Of a DNA stretch of 64,000 nt, positions 44,501 through 53,304 are shown in pieces. Origin of the DNA: Firmicutes bacterium UBA5201. GTDB lineage: Bacteria > Bacillota > Clostridia > Peptostreptococcales > Acidaminobacteraceae. The stretch covers positions 1 to 64,000 of the forward strand of contig DHVT01000017.1 in the NCBI GenBank assembly GCA_002412775.1. The letters run 5' to 3'. The notes beneath the pieces were generated by a model. The model made no database searches. It saw nothing but the letters and a program-made list of their open reading frames with translations, and had not been told where the DNA came from. The position numbers and the translations under genes are program-made. Each line of letters opens with the position of its first letter. Positions within the stretch are counted from its first letter, which is position 1.

Positions 44501-45739
44501 TTATTCTGGTAAAACGATGTTTAAGAAAATGCCGACGATTGCTGCAAGAGCCATACCTTCAATATTGAGGGCCAATGCGCCTATGTTGATCGGAAGCACT
44601 GCTCCACCAAGTCCTAAAACAACTATTACAGCTGTGATGATCAAGTTTCTGGATTTGTTGAAATCCACTTGGTTTTCGACAAGTGTTCTCGCACCAATCG
44701 CTGCGATCATACCGAAGAGAATTATGGAGATACCACCAATTACCGCTGTTGGGATTGTAGAGATCAATGCGCCCAATTTAGGTACAAGACCCAAAACGAT
44801 TGCAAATACTGCTGCGATTCTCATGATTTTTGGATCCCAAGCTTTTGTAAGTGCCAAAACGCCTGTGTTTTCAGAGTAAGTTGTATTCGCAGGTCCACCA
44901 AACATAGCTGAAACCGATGTAGCAAGACCATCACCAAGAAGTGTTCTGGATAAACCAGGCTTTTTGATAAAATCTTTCTCAACAGTCGCGCCGATTGCAA
45001 TAACGTCACCGATATGCTCAACCATAGTGGCAAGCGCTATCGGAGCTACAGTCAACACGGCATCAATATTGAATTTTGCAAGCGAGAATGCTGGAACTCC
45101 AAAGAACGCCGCATCACTGATCGGAGTGAAATCAATCAATCCGAATACTGCAGCAATAATATAAGATCCAATCAAACCTATGATTACAGGTATTACTTTT
45201 AAGAAGCCTTTTGCAAATACGCTGACAATTGTTACAATTGCAAATGCAATGATTGCCAACAACCAATTGGTAGAGGCCATATCGATTGCGACCGGTGCAA
45301 GCTTAAGACCGATAACAAGGATGATTGGACCAGTGACAATCGGTGGGAAAAACTTGATGATTCTGTCTGTACCGAATACTTGCATCAAACCAGCAAGAAT
45401 AAGATAGATGATACCAGCGACAACAATGCCGCCTCGCGCATAATCAAGTCCGTGGCTACTTGCCACAGCGAGCATTGGCGCAATGAATGCAAATGAAGAT
45501 CCTAAGAATGCAGGTACCATACCACCTGTTACAAGGTGAAACAATAGCGTACCTACACCGGCCAAGAACAATGATACCGATACGTCTAGACCTGTGATGA
45601 TTGGAACCAGTACTGTAGCACCGAACATTGTGAACGCGTGCTGTAAGCCCAATGTGAGCATTTTCGGTGTTCCGAGTGCCGATACATCAGTAATTGCGTG
45701 CTCATTAACATTAACTTTGTGGTCATTCTTTTTAGACAT
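44501..45739 (-). CDS. NCS2-family nucleobase permease (uracil/xanthine permease)
   Basis: A 412-residue, very hydrophobic symporter with about 14 membrane segments. Family signatures are TLGLQHAFTMFGATVLVPIITG, AFLGSSFAFIAPML, VEHIGDVIAIG (conserved Glu) and NTTYSENTGVLALT (second conserved Glu). The last motif is of the uracil-transporter (UraA/PyrP) type rather than the typical xanthine/urate type, but I would not fix the substrate from this. GGGGAGGGG precedes the ATG. Downstream of the dehydrogenase genes, it presumably imports their substrate or a precursor. Confidence 0.9.
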   Translation of the reverse strand: MSKKNDHKVNVNEHAITDVSALGTPKMLTLGLQHAFTMFGATVLVPIITGLDVSVSLFLAGVGTLLFHLVTGGMVPAFLGSSFAFIAPMLAVASSHGLDYARGGIVVAGIIYLILAGLMQVFGTDRIIKFFPPIVTGPIILVIGLKLAPVAIDMASTNWLLAIIAFAIVTIVSVFAKGFLKVIPVIIGLIGSYIIAAVFGLIDFTPISDAAFFGVPAFSLAKFNIDAVLTVAPIALATMVEHIGDVIAIGATVEKDFIKKPGLSRTLLGDGLATSVSAMFGGPANTTYSENTGVLALTKAWDPKIMRIAAVFAIVLGLVPKLGALISTIPTAVIGGISIILFGMIAAIGARTLVENQVDFNKSRNLIITAVIVVLGLGGAVLPINIGALALNIEGMALAAIVGIFLNIVLPE

Positions 45740-45771
45740 AAAACCCCTCCCCTAAATTAATAGCTTCTTCG

Positions 45772-48084
45772 TTAACCGTTGTTTTTCGCCTTGATTGCAT
45801 TCAATACTCTTTCAGCAGTCAGCGGCATTGTATTTAAGCGAATACCAGTAGCAGCGTATATCGCATTCGCTATTGCGGGTGCGGTAGGAACCATCGCCGG
45901 TTCGGCAACGCCTCTGGCTCCAAATGGACCAGTGTCCTCCGGGTTTTCCACAAACTTTATGACCATCTCCGGCATATCGTCTGATGTTGGAATTTTGTAA
46001 TCGACAAATGATGGGTTGAGTACTTTTCCGTCTTTGAGTATCAGTTCTTCAAACAGAGCTGTACCTATACCTTGTGCGATGGCACCTTCCATTTGTCCTT
46101 CGAGCAATTGTGGGTTCATGACTTTACCGACGTCGAAAACAGATACGACTTTGAGAACCTTTACAGCTCCCGTCTCCAAATCCACTTCAACTTCGATGCC
46201 TTGAGCTCCATATGTCCAGAATACGACAGGATGTTCACCAAGACCAGTTTTCTTGTCCGCGTTACGGACGTTTGGAGGAATAAATGCACCACGGCCAATG
46301 ATAGGTCCATGAATACCTGATCCATCCTCAAAAGTTAGTCCAAGTGCAAGTTCTGAGATAGCAACTTTTCTATCTGGATAGATTTTTGAGACCACATAAC
46401 CATCTCTAAGTTCCAAATCGCGTTTGGAAAGTCCTATTTTGATTTGGGCAAGTTCGAGCAACTGGTTCATCGCGTCGTTTGCAGCTTCAAATACAGCTCT
46501 GCCCGCTGAATAAGTGATTCTTGATGCTACCGTTTGCCACTCATACGGCGTTTGGTCCGTGTCGCCTGTTCTTATTGTTATTTTCTCAGGTGAAATAGAA
46601 AGTACTTCAGCTGCGATTTGTGTCATGACAGTGTCAGAACCTTGGCCGATGTCCTGTGCACTTACAAGCAAATGTGCAGTTCCGTCCTCATTCAGTTTGA
46701 TGATTGCCGAGGAAGCCGCATTTGTAGGCATAGATGGAGCCTTCCAACCACATGCGATGCCCTTGCCCCTTACTTTTGTGGGACTTATGGTTTCACTTTT
46801 TTCGTAGAATTTGATTTCATCCACAGCGATATCCAGACATTCCATCAATCCCGCAACTTCAACGACTTCACCGGTACCGGTAATACCACCTGGCTTTATT
46901 CCGTTGATTCGTCTGATTTCAACCGGATCGATACCGATTTGTTCCGCTACCATATCGAGATTTTGTTCGATACCGAAATGGATTTCACTCATTCCGAAGC
47001 CTCTGTATGGTCCACCTACCGGATGATTTGTATAAACACAATAAGAATCCGTATACACATTATCAATGTCATATGGACCTGCTGAAGCGTATCCAGCCGC
47101 TTTTGCGATGTTTACACCGTACTCATTGTAAGCGCCGCCATCCCAAATGAACTCATTTTCAACTGCGATTATTTTGCCATCTTTATTGACACCTGTTTTG
47201 ATTCTCGCATGTAGACCTTGTCTTACATAAGCGTTTTCAAACTCATCTTGTCTCGAGTATGTCAATTTGACCGGATGATCCGGGAATTTTTTTGCAAAAG
47301 GAATCAATATGCCTTCCAGTGTGGTACCCGCTTTTGATCCAAATCCGCCACCAACCGCAGGTGAAAGTACGCGCAGTCTGTTGAGCGGAAGATCGAATGC
47401 TTCTGAAAGGGCTTGTCTCACGGCATATGGCGATTGACAACTTGCCCATACTGTCATGAATCCATCCGCATCCATTTGAGCTATCGCTGTATGTGTCTCG
47501 ATAGGCACGTGCTGCACATGAGGGACATAAAACTCGTTTTCAACAACAAAATCCACTGTCTCGAATGCTTTTTTCGCATCACCTTTTCGAAGTGTATAAT
47601 GGTTGGAAATATTTGTTCCAGGTACCGGGAAAAATACGGGTGCCCATTTATATTCACCCAAATCCGGGTGTACAAGAGGCGAATCCGGTTTCATGGCATC
47701 TTTGGCATTGGTCACTGCCGGCAACACTTCATATTCTATCTCAATGAATTCAAGTGCTGATTGGGCGATTTCCTCGGAGATGGCACAAACGGCAACTACA
47801 GCTTCTCCTCTGTATCTCACTTTTCCAACAGCCAAGAAGTTTTTGTCTTCCAGATAAAGTCCGCCGCGCTTGGTGAAAAGGTCTCCTGTGATGATATCTT
47901 TGACACCTTTTATGGCCAGTGCTTTTTCAAAATTGATGTTCAGTATTTTCGCATGCGGATGAGGACTTCTTTTCACAGCCACATATAGCATTTTTGATAG
48001 TTTGATGTCATCCACATATTTCAAGGAGCCTGTGACTTTCTTTACTCCGTCAACACGTTTTACGCTAGTTCCTACAAATTTCAA
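45772..48084 (-). CDS. Xanthine dehydrogenase-family molybdenum-binding subunit (first hydroxylase)
   Basis: About 770 residues. The molybdopterin-binding large subunit of an XDH-type hydroxylase, with VGGGFGSKAG, NHPVGGPYRGFGMSE, SAQDIGQGSDTVM and GARGVAEPAM, the last carrying the catalytic Glu. It hydroxylates an N-heterocycle or similar substrate using water. The frame opens with GTG 48093, but that GTG lies within the likely ribosome binding site GGGGGTGG, so TTG 48084 is preferred. Cofactor maturation genes xdhC, yqeB and yqeC are in the same strand block. Substrate unknown: xanthine, a purine or a pyrimidine are candidates. Confidence 0.92.
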   Translation of the reverse strand: MKFVGTSVKRVDGVKKVTGSLKYVDDIKLSKMLYVAVKRSPHPHAKILNINFEKALAIKGVKDIITGDLFTKRGGLYLEDKNFLAVGKVRYRGEAVVAVCAISEEIAQSALEFIEIEYEVLPAVTNAKDAMKPDSPLVHPDLGEYKWAPVFFPVPGTNISNHYTLRKGDAKKAFETVDFVVENEFYVPHVQHVPIETHTAIAQMDADGFMTVWASCQSPYAVRQALSEAFDLPLNRLRVLSPAVGGGFGSKAGTTLEGILIPFAKKFPDHPVKLTYSRQDEFENAYVRQGLHARIKTGVNKDGKIIAVENEFIWDGGAYNEYGVNIAKAAGYASAGPYDIDNVYTDSYCVYTNHPVGGPYRGFGMSEIHFGIEQNLDMVAEQIGIDPVEIRRINGIKPGGITGTGEVVEVAGLMECLDIAVDEIKFYEKSETISPTKVRGKGIACGWKAPSMPTNAASSAIIKLNEDGTAHLLVSAQDIGQGSDTVMTQIAAEVLSISPEKITIRTGDTDQTPYEWQTVASRITYSAGRAVFEAANDAMNQLLELAQIKIGLSKRDLELRDGYVVSKIYPDRKVAISELALGLTFEDGSGIHGPIIGRGAFIPPNVRNADKKTGLGEHPVVFWTYGAQGIEVEVDLETGAVKVLKVVSVFDVGKVMNPQLLEGQMEGAIAQGIGTALFEELILKDGKVLNPSFVDYKIPTSDDMPEMVIKFVENPEDTGPFGARGVAEPAMVPTAPAIANAIYAATGIRLNTMPLTAERVLNAIKAKNNG

Positions 48085-48096
48085 GTCTGCCACCCC

Positions 48097-48567
48097 CTAC
48101 GCTTTATTTTGATCGGCTACCACTTGGATTGCCTCGATTATTTTTTTGTAACCGGTGCAACGACATAAATTGCCACTGATACCTTCTCTGATCTCATTTT
48201 CAGTCGGATGCGGGTTTTCTTCGAGCATCGCTTTTGCGGTCATGATCATACCTGGAGTGCAATAGCCACATTGAAGTGCAGCATTGTCTATAAAAGAAAC
48301 TTGAAGCGGATCGAGTTCTCCATCCACCACCAAACCTTCTATAGTTGTAATTTCAGTACCGTCCGCTTCAACAGCGAGAACGAGACAAGCATTCAATGCC
48401 TTTCCGTCCACAATGATTGTACAAGCACCGCATTCACCTGCGCCACAACCTTCTTTGGCTCCAGTGAGGTCAAAATCTTCCCTGATCATCTTTAAAAGAG
48501 TTCTTTGATTATCTACCAAACACTCAACAACTTCGCCATTGAGCGTAAATTCTATCAATGTTTTCAT
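48097..48567 (-). CDS. Hydroxylase [2Fe-2S] subunit (first hydroxylase)
   Basis: A 156-residue iron-sulfur subunit of the XDH family. The first cluster Cys residues are in GCGAGECGACTI and NACLVLA (plant ferredoxin type); the second are in QCGYCTPGM and GNLCRCTGY. It passes electrons from molybdenum to FAD. The start is the ATG at 48567 with AGGAGG upstream. The extended frame to 48600 overlaps the FAD subunit gene but has no ribosome binding site. Confidence 0.94.
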   Translation of the reverse strand: MKTLIEFTLNGEVVECLVDNQRTLLKMIREDFDLTGAKEGCGAGECGACTIIVDGKALNACLVLAVEADGTEITTIEGLVVDGELDPLQVSFIDNAALQCGYCTPGMIMTAKAMLEENPHPTENEIREGISGNLCRCTGYKKIIEAIQVVADQNKA

Positions 48568-48577
48568 GATTATCCTC

Positions 48578-49408
48578 CTATAGCCATTCTGAAAGGGCAT
48601 GACGAAGCATTACTCCGACCATTTCGCGTCTGTACGCTTCAGAAGCTCTGATGTCACTGATTGGAGTGACTTCGCCTTCAGCCAATTTACATGCTTCTTC
48701 GATTACTTCTCCGGTCAATGTCTTTCCACTTAAAAACGCTTCAGTCTTGGAAAGTCTCACCGGTGTTGGAGCGACAGCTCCGCAACTGATTCTGTATTCC
48801 GTGCCGGAACGCATTACAGTGGAGCATACTGTAGAAAGATCCACCTCTTTGCGACGTGACATTTTAGTGAATATGCCAAGTGCTTCCGGATCTTGTTTGA
48901 ATGATATTCCTGTTACTATTTCAGTAGGTTTAAGAATTGTTTTTCTGACAAACACAAAAAAATCTTTGAGCGGTACAGTCTTTATACCCTCTTCTCCATA
49001 AATGTGGACATCTGCATTTAATGCCAAAAGTGGAGTTGCCGTGTCTGCAAGTGGTGAGGCGTTGCAAATGTTGCCTATGCAGGTCGCTCTGTTTCTGACT
49101 TGTTTGGATCCGACTGACAAAGCGGCTTGTGCCAGGTAAGGATATCTCGTTTTAATGACCTCATTCAATCCAAGATCATTGAGCAATACCGTCGCACCGA
49201 TTGTGATACGGTCCTCATCCACTTGTATCTGATCGAGTCCCGGTATTTTTTTGATGTCCATCACAACTTCCGGTGATGAATGACCTTCACGCATTCTAAC
49301 GATCAGGTCGGTTCCTCCATTGAGAATGGATACATTTCCGTCATGATTCTTTAGCATGTCCAACGCTTCTTTTAATGACGTTGGTCTTAAGTATTCAAAT
49401 GTTTTCAT
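48578..49408 (-). CDS. Hydroxylase FAD-binding subunit (first hydroxylase)
   Basis: A 276-residue FAD subunit with the VAO-type motif SILNGGTDLIVRM and the second FAD motif TCIGNICNASPLADTATPLLAL, then the CO-dehydrogenase flavoprotein C-terminal domain. The start is the ATG at 49408, preceded by TTGGAGGT. First gene of the leftward operon that continues with the Fe-S and Mo subunits and the permease. Confidence 0.93.
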   Translation of the reverse strand: MKTFEYLRPTSLKEALDMLKNHDGNVSILNGGTDLIVRMREGHSSPEVVMDIKKIPGLDQIQVDEDRITIGATVLLNDLGLNEVIKTRYPYLAQAALSVGSKQVRNRATCIGNICNASPLADTATPLLALNADVHIYGEEGIKTVPLKDFFVFVRKTILKPTEIVTGISFKQDPEALGIFTKMSRRKEVDLSTVCSTVMRSGTEYRISCGAVAPTPVRLSKTEAFLSGKTLTGEVIEEACKLAEGEVTPISDIRASEAYRREMVGVMLRHALSEWL

Positions 49409-49630
49409 ATTAATGACCTCCAAAAATAATTCAGTACGTCTCACACTCATTATATCTTTTTTTATACATTTATCTCATTATTGTAATAGACTAAATTTTC
49501 AGACGATAAAGTCTTTTTATTTGGTTGATAATAACAAATATTATCTGTAAATTTGGCATTATAATTGTTATCAGATTACCAAGTGTACTTTAGGGTAAAC
49601 ATTTCTACATCATATAAAGGCGGTGATGTC
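49409..49630. promoter_or_regulatory. AT-rich divergent promoter region between hydroxylase operon and VWA gene
   Basis: A gene-free stretch of about 220 bases, markedly AT-rich. It contains CTCATTATTGTAAT near 49481, resembling TTCATTATTGTTGT near 44421 upstream of pucR, and a degenerate -24/-12-like sequence at 49553. No convincing single promoter can be named. Confidence 0.5.
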
Positions 49631-51574
49631 TTGCAAAGCATTGTAACCCACAATCTAATGGACGAGCTCATATTCAAGGAAACCCTTGCAAATTCGAACT
49701 TGTTGCGACAGTTCATCGATAATGGTCAACGGCTCATTCCTGAGTTCGATGCGATTTCAATGGACCTTTATCTTATTCTATACAAAATTGTAATAAAACT
49801 CAACTCTGAAGATTCGCTATCCTTGCACCATGTGATTATCGAATCTCTTGCCACACACCCCAGAACTGCCAATCTGAGGTTGAGATGCGCAGGTTCAAAA
49901 GGCGAATCCTATCTGGCCATGAAACTCCTACTGGACCAACTGCTTGAAAAACTTAGAGGAACAGACTTCCTGGACGATATGGAAGAGCAAATTGAAGCAT
50001 ACAACAATTTGTTGTCTCTTACCAAAAGCGATGATTCTGATGATTTTGACTTCACCAAACTCCTGAACCCGAGAGAAATCGAGATGATCGATGAGATTTC
50101 ATCTCGATTGGATTCTTCAAACGTAGAACCCAAATCATTTATAACAACTTTGCTGCAACTGCTCAACAAACATGAAGGTGCTGACAAGGGAATGACACGT
50201 CAGGGCGACGGACCGGAAAAGATTATGCCCACAATACCGTCAAAAACAGAGGATAAAAGTCCATTGACCGATTATATCGAGAAAGTAAAGGAACATTTGG
50301 ATCAGCCTGAATCGTCCACAACCGTCGAGAATGCCCTTGAAGAGGTGCTCCGCAAGGAAGGTGAGGTCGATTCGGATTATGACGAATACATCAAGGACGA
50401 CCTGGAATCCCGGTTCAAACCCTTCATCAAATCATTTTCCATCGGCGAAGCACATGGAGCTTCCCCTTTCCACAGACAAATGGATACCATAGACGACAAT
50501 GAACACGTGGACCAAAATAAGATCATCGAAGGAATGGCCACTCCAAAAGGTCTGCCGATCGAGACCCAAATGATGAAACTGACTCCGGAACTGAGAAAGG
50601 AACTCGAAGACAAACGCGACGAGATCCGTAAGAAAACGGAATCACTGGATTGGGATGACATGATCGTATCCACCAATGAAAAATTGGATCATTTCAACGA
50701 TCAGATCAAAACTCTCGGGATACCTGGTCGCACGCTGTCCGATTTGACTTTCGATGAGATCCTCTCACTTTACAATCGGACCAAATCCGCTCGTTTTATC
50801 GAGTTCATCAACAAAGTCGGTAAAAACAAAAAACACGCCAGTGCTATCGCCTACAAAAAGAAACGCGAGAAAATAACACCCCAGGACGGCATTCGTTACT
50901 CAAGTGATATCGACGGACTCATTGAAGACGAGTTCATAGGGATCGCGCTGGATATAGAAGCATTCGAAAATGATTTTTACGACCGCTATCTCAATGACAA
51001 TCTTCTGACCATCGAAATGGCTGAAAAAAAAGACAAGAGAAAAGGACCAATAATCTTATGCTATGATGGATCGGGATCCATGCAAGGTAAAAAATTCGAT
51101 GAGACTCTTGCACATATTCTTGCAATTTTGGAAATATCAAAAATCCAAAAGCGAAAACTTGTTCTGATCCAATTCGCATCGGCGTCAGAACCGCTCTACA
51201 TGAAACAGATCAATCCTCTGTCCGTGACCGCTGGTGACGTTCTGGATATCTTGGATACTTTCATATGTGGAGGGACAGATTTTGAAAAGCCACTCTCCAC
51301 CGCAATGGAGATCATAAAACAGGCAAAACACAAAAATAGTGATATTCTATTCATAACGGATGGCCAATGTGAAATCCATCCGACTTTCCAGGAAAAATTT
51401 CTGACTCTAAAGCGAGAGAGAAAATTCAAGCTTTATACGATAATCATGCATTCCTACACTTATAAGGATTATGGTGACATCGGACTCATTTCAGATGAGA
51501 TCCTTGACATCCGAGGGGACAATCTCGGCAATTGGAACACCCTCACAAACCAACGATTATACACTTTGATATAG
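49631..51574 (+). CDS. VWA-domain protein partnering a MoxR ATPase (CoxE/ViaA-like)
   Basis: About 647 residues. A long helical, charged N-terminal region precedes a C-terminal von Willebrand A domain with a full MIDAS motif (DGSGS at residues 479-483, CGGTDF, ITDGQ). VWA proteins of this kind act with MoxR AAA+ ATPases to insert metals or remodel enzymes, such as CoxE with CoxD and ViaA with RavA. The start is TTG 49631: AAAGGCGGTGAT just upstream closely matches the full anti-Shine-Dalgarno complement. The frame is open back to a TTG at 49565. The position between two molybdenum hydroxylase operons suggests a maturation role. Confidence 0.85.
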   Translation: MQSIVTHNLMDELIFKETLANSNLLRQFIDNGQRLIPEFDAISMDLYLILYKIVIKLNSEDSLSLHHVIIESLATHPRTANLRLRCAGSKGESYLAMKLLLDQLLEKLRGTDFLDDMEEQIEAYNNLLSLTKSDDSDDFDFTKLLNPREIEMIDEISSRLDSSNVEPKSFITTLLQLLNKHEGADKGMTRQGDGPEKIMPTIPSKTEDKSPLTDYIEKVKEHLDQPESSTTVENALEEVLRKEGEVDSDYDEYIKDDLESRFKPFIKSFSIGEAHGASPFHRQMDTIDDNEHVDQNKIIEGMATPKGLPIETQMMKLTPELRKELEDKRDEIRKKTESLDWDDMIVSTNEKLDHFNDQIKTLGIPGRTLSDLTFDEILSLYNRTKSARFIEFINKVGKNKKHASAIAYKKKREKITPQDGIRYSSDIDGLIEDEFIGIALDIEAFENDFYDRYLNDNLLTIEMAEKKDKRKGPIILCYDGSGSMQGKKFDETLAHILAILEISKIQKRKLVLIQFASASEPLYMKQINPLSVTAGDVLDILDTFICGGTDFEKPLSTAMEIIKQAKHKNSDILFITDGQCEIHPTFQEKFLTLKRERKFKLYTIIMHSYTYKDYGDIGLISDEILDIRGDNLGNWNTLTNQRLYTLI

Positions 51575-51587
51575 GAGGATTCGAACA

Positions 51588-52793
51588 ATGAAAACCAATG
51601 AACTCGTTTTGGCAAGTCAAAAATTACACGATATCCGCAATCACATCGCTTCCAAATATTATGAAGTGGACGAATTTGTGACATGTCTGATGCTGTCCAT
51701 GATCTCAAGGACCCATATGATTGTCCTTGGCGAACCTGGAATAGCGAAATCAGCCATTCTAAGGGAATTTGTGGATCATATGGATTTCGATCTGGAAAAG
51801 GGCACTCCTTACTTTCATATCCAAATGGGAGCGGATATATCACCAAATAATATTTTTGGTGCGCCGGATATCGCTTTTTTTAAGACACATGGCATAATAA
51901 AACGACATTATAAGGGCTTTTTACCCGATGCGGTGATTGCATTTTGTTCTGAATTCTACAGAGTCAGCGACCAAGTGGCCAACTCTGGACTACTGACAAT
52001 TCTGAACGAAGGTGAGTTTAAAAATGGGACCGATACAATAAAAACAAATCTGCGCTTCTTTATGGCTGACACCAACTTTTTCCCGAAGCAAAAAGATGAT
52101 CTCGATGCAGAAGAAACCGACTTCAAACTCCAGGCACTACACGACAGATTTTTAGCGCGTTATTACCTCAAGCCACTTAAAGACCCTGACAACAAGGTTA
52201 AAATGATCCTCATGGATGATGATTTGACATGTGAGTCAAGAATCAGTTTGTCGGAATTGATGCTGATCCAAGATGAACTTCCTAACATAAGGATGGATTC
52301 CGAAATAGCAAGGAGTATGGTAAGCATCGCTACTCAACTTGAAGAAAAACACAACATATCCATATCGCCTCGGCGATTGAAACTCAGTAGAAATCTTGTG
52401 AAGGCGAGTGCGATTTTCAATGGCAGAACCCATTGCATCCCAGAAGATTTGAACGCTCTTCAGTTTTCATTCTGGCAAAAGGAAGAAGACATCCTCAAAG
52501 TCAAGGAGGTCATCTATACGATTTTGGACAAACCAGGTAAGGATGCCAAGCGATATGAGAAATTACTCACATCCATCCTCGATGAACTGGATCGACATAT
52601 CGAGAATCAAAAGGACTTCCCGAATTTTGATATCGATCTGTTGTACAAACAGGCATTGTCAGATTTGATGAAACTGTTGGAAAACATAACCACACAATAT
52701 AAAGCCACAACGCAGTATCCCGAAATCGAAGCGGTGTTGAAATTCATTGACAACACTTATAAAAGGCTTACGAATGAACGTATGGCGTTGTAA
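51588..52793 (+). CDS. MoxR/RavA-type AAA+ ATPase
   Basis: A 401-residue AAA+ ATPase with Walker A GEPGIAKSA (48-56), NIFGAPDIAFF, the sensor/Walker B region AFCSEFYRVSDQVANSGLLTILNEGEF and a C-terminal lid with ISPRRLKLSRNLVKASA. It forms an operon with the VWA gene 13 bases upstream (AGGAGG present). The pair corresponds to CoxD/CoxE or RavA/ViaA modules, which activate metalloenzymes. It ends at a perfect-palindrome terminator. Confidence 0.9.
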   Translation: MKTNELVLASQKLHDIRNHIASKYYEVDEFVTCLMLSMISRTHMIVLGEPGIAKSAILREFVDHMDFDLEKGTPYFHIQMGADISPNNIFGAPDIAFFKTHGIIKRHYKGFLPDAVIAFCSEFYRVSDQVANSGLLTILNEGEFKNGTDTIKTNLRFFMADTNFFPKQKDDLDAEETDFKLQALHDRFLARYYLKPLKDPDNKVKMILMDDDLTCESRISLSELMLIQDELPNIRMDSEIARSMVSIATQLEEKHNISISPRRLKLSRNLVKASAIFNGRTHCIPEDLNALQFSFWQKEEDILKVKEVIYTILDKPGKDAKRYEKLLTSILDELDRHIENQKDFPNFDIDLLYKQALSDLMKLLENITTQYKATTQYPEIEAVLKFIDNTYKRLTNERMAL

Positions 52794-52800
52794 ATAAAAA

Positions 52801-52826
52801 AATAGAACGCGCATGCGCGTTCTATT
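52801..52826. terminator. Bidirectional terminator, 26-bp perfect palindrome
   Basis: A continuous palindrome centred on GCGCATGCGC between convergent genes. On the minus strand a run of T follows; on the plus strand CTTTTCTA follows. Its right end includes the stop codon region of the Fe-S subunit gene. Confidence 0.85.
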
Positions 52827-53304
52827 CTTTTCTATCCAGTATTTGCTTTTGTGCGAGGTTAAGCGCATTTTCAATACCTTCATATCCGGTACATCTGCAC
52901 AGATTGGCACTCAGCCAATCTTTTTTTTCGGCCTCGTTCGCATCAGGCTTGGTCTCCAGCAATGCGAATGCATTCATCAAAAATCCGGATGTACAGAAAC
53001 CACATTGGAATCCACCTTCTGATACGAATGCATTCTGGATCTCAGTATCTTCAAGACCTTCAACAGTTAAAACCTCTTTGCCTATCGCTTCGACAGCGAG
53101 CATGAGACACGCTTTGACCGGTTTCCCGTCCAACAAGACAGTGCACGCACCGCAATCTCCATTCTCACATCCGGCTTTAGGGCCTGTATATCCGATTTTT
53201 TCTCTGAGTACCCGAAGCAAGGTTTCTTGAGGCATGACAACCACTTCATGAACCTCTCGATTCACATTCAACTGGATACTGACATTTCCACTATAATGAA
53301 TCAT
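52822..53304 (-). CDS. Hydroxylase [2Fe-2S] subunit (second hydroxylase)
   Basis: A 160-residue XDH-family iron-sulfur subunit. The first cluster is GCENGDCGACTV plus KACLMLA; the second is QCGFCTSGF plus ANLCRCTGY. The ATG at 53304 is chosen because GGAGG stands 5 bases before it; the upstream GTG at 53310 lies inside that spacer. It is the last gene of the operon and overlaps the FAD subunit gene by 14 bases. The order here is Mo, FAD, Fe-S, unlike the first hydroxylase (FAD, Fe-S, Mo). Confidence 0.93.
   Translation of the reverse strand: MIHYSGNVSIQLNVNREVHEVVVMPQETLLRVLREKIGYTGPKAGCENGDCGACTVLLDGKPVKACLMLAVEAIGKEVLTVEGLEDTEIQNAFVSEGGFQCGFCTSGFLMNAFALLETKPDANEAEKKDWLSANLCRCTGYEGIENALNLAQKQILDRKE

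Noticed and set aside
46618..47085. A 155-residue plus-strand frame opposite the hydroxylase Mo subunit
   Set aside because: It is a shadow of a clear molybdopterin-binding gene; its composition is Cys/His-rich and irregular with no family match.
45772..48084. Selenocysteine (in-frame TGA) in the molybdenum hydroxylases
   Set aside because: Both Mo-subunit frames are uninterrupted and of full length. Selenium in this enzyme class is a labile ligand, not selenocysteine.
49553..49569. A fourth -24/-12-like promoter (TTGGCATTATAATTGTT) before the VWA gene
   Set aside because: The -12 element reads TTGT instead of TTGC, losing the nearly invariant GC, and no sigma-54 activator is nearby. It is kept only as a note.
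49565..49630. Upstream TTG start giving the VWA protein 22 extra residues
   Set aside because: No ribosome binding site precedes it, whereas the TTG at 49631 has a near-complete anti-Shine-Dalgarno match.
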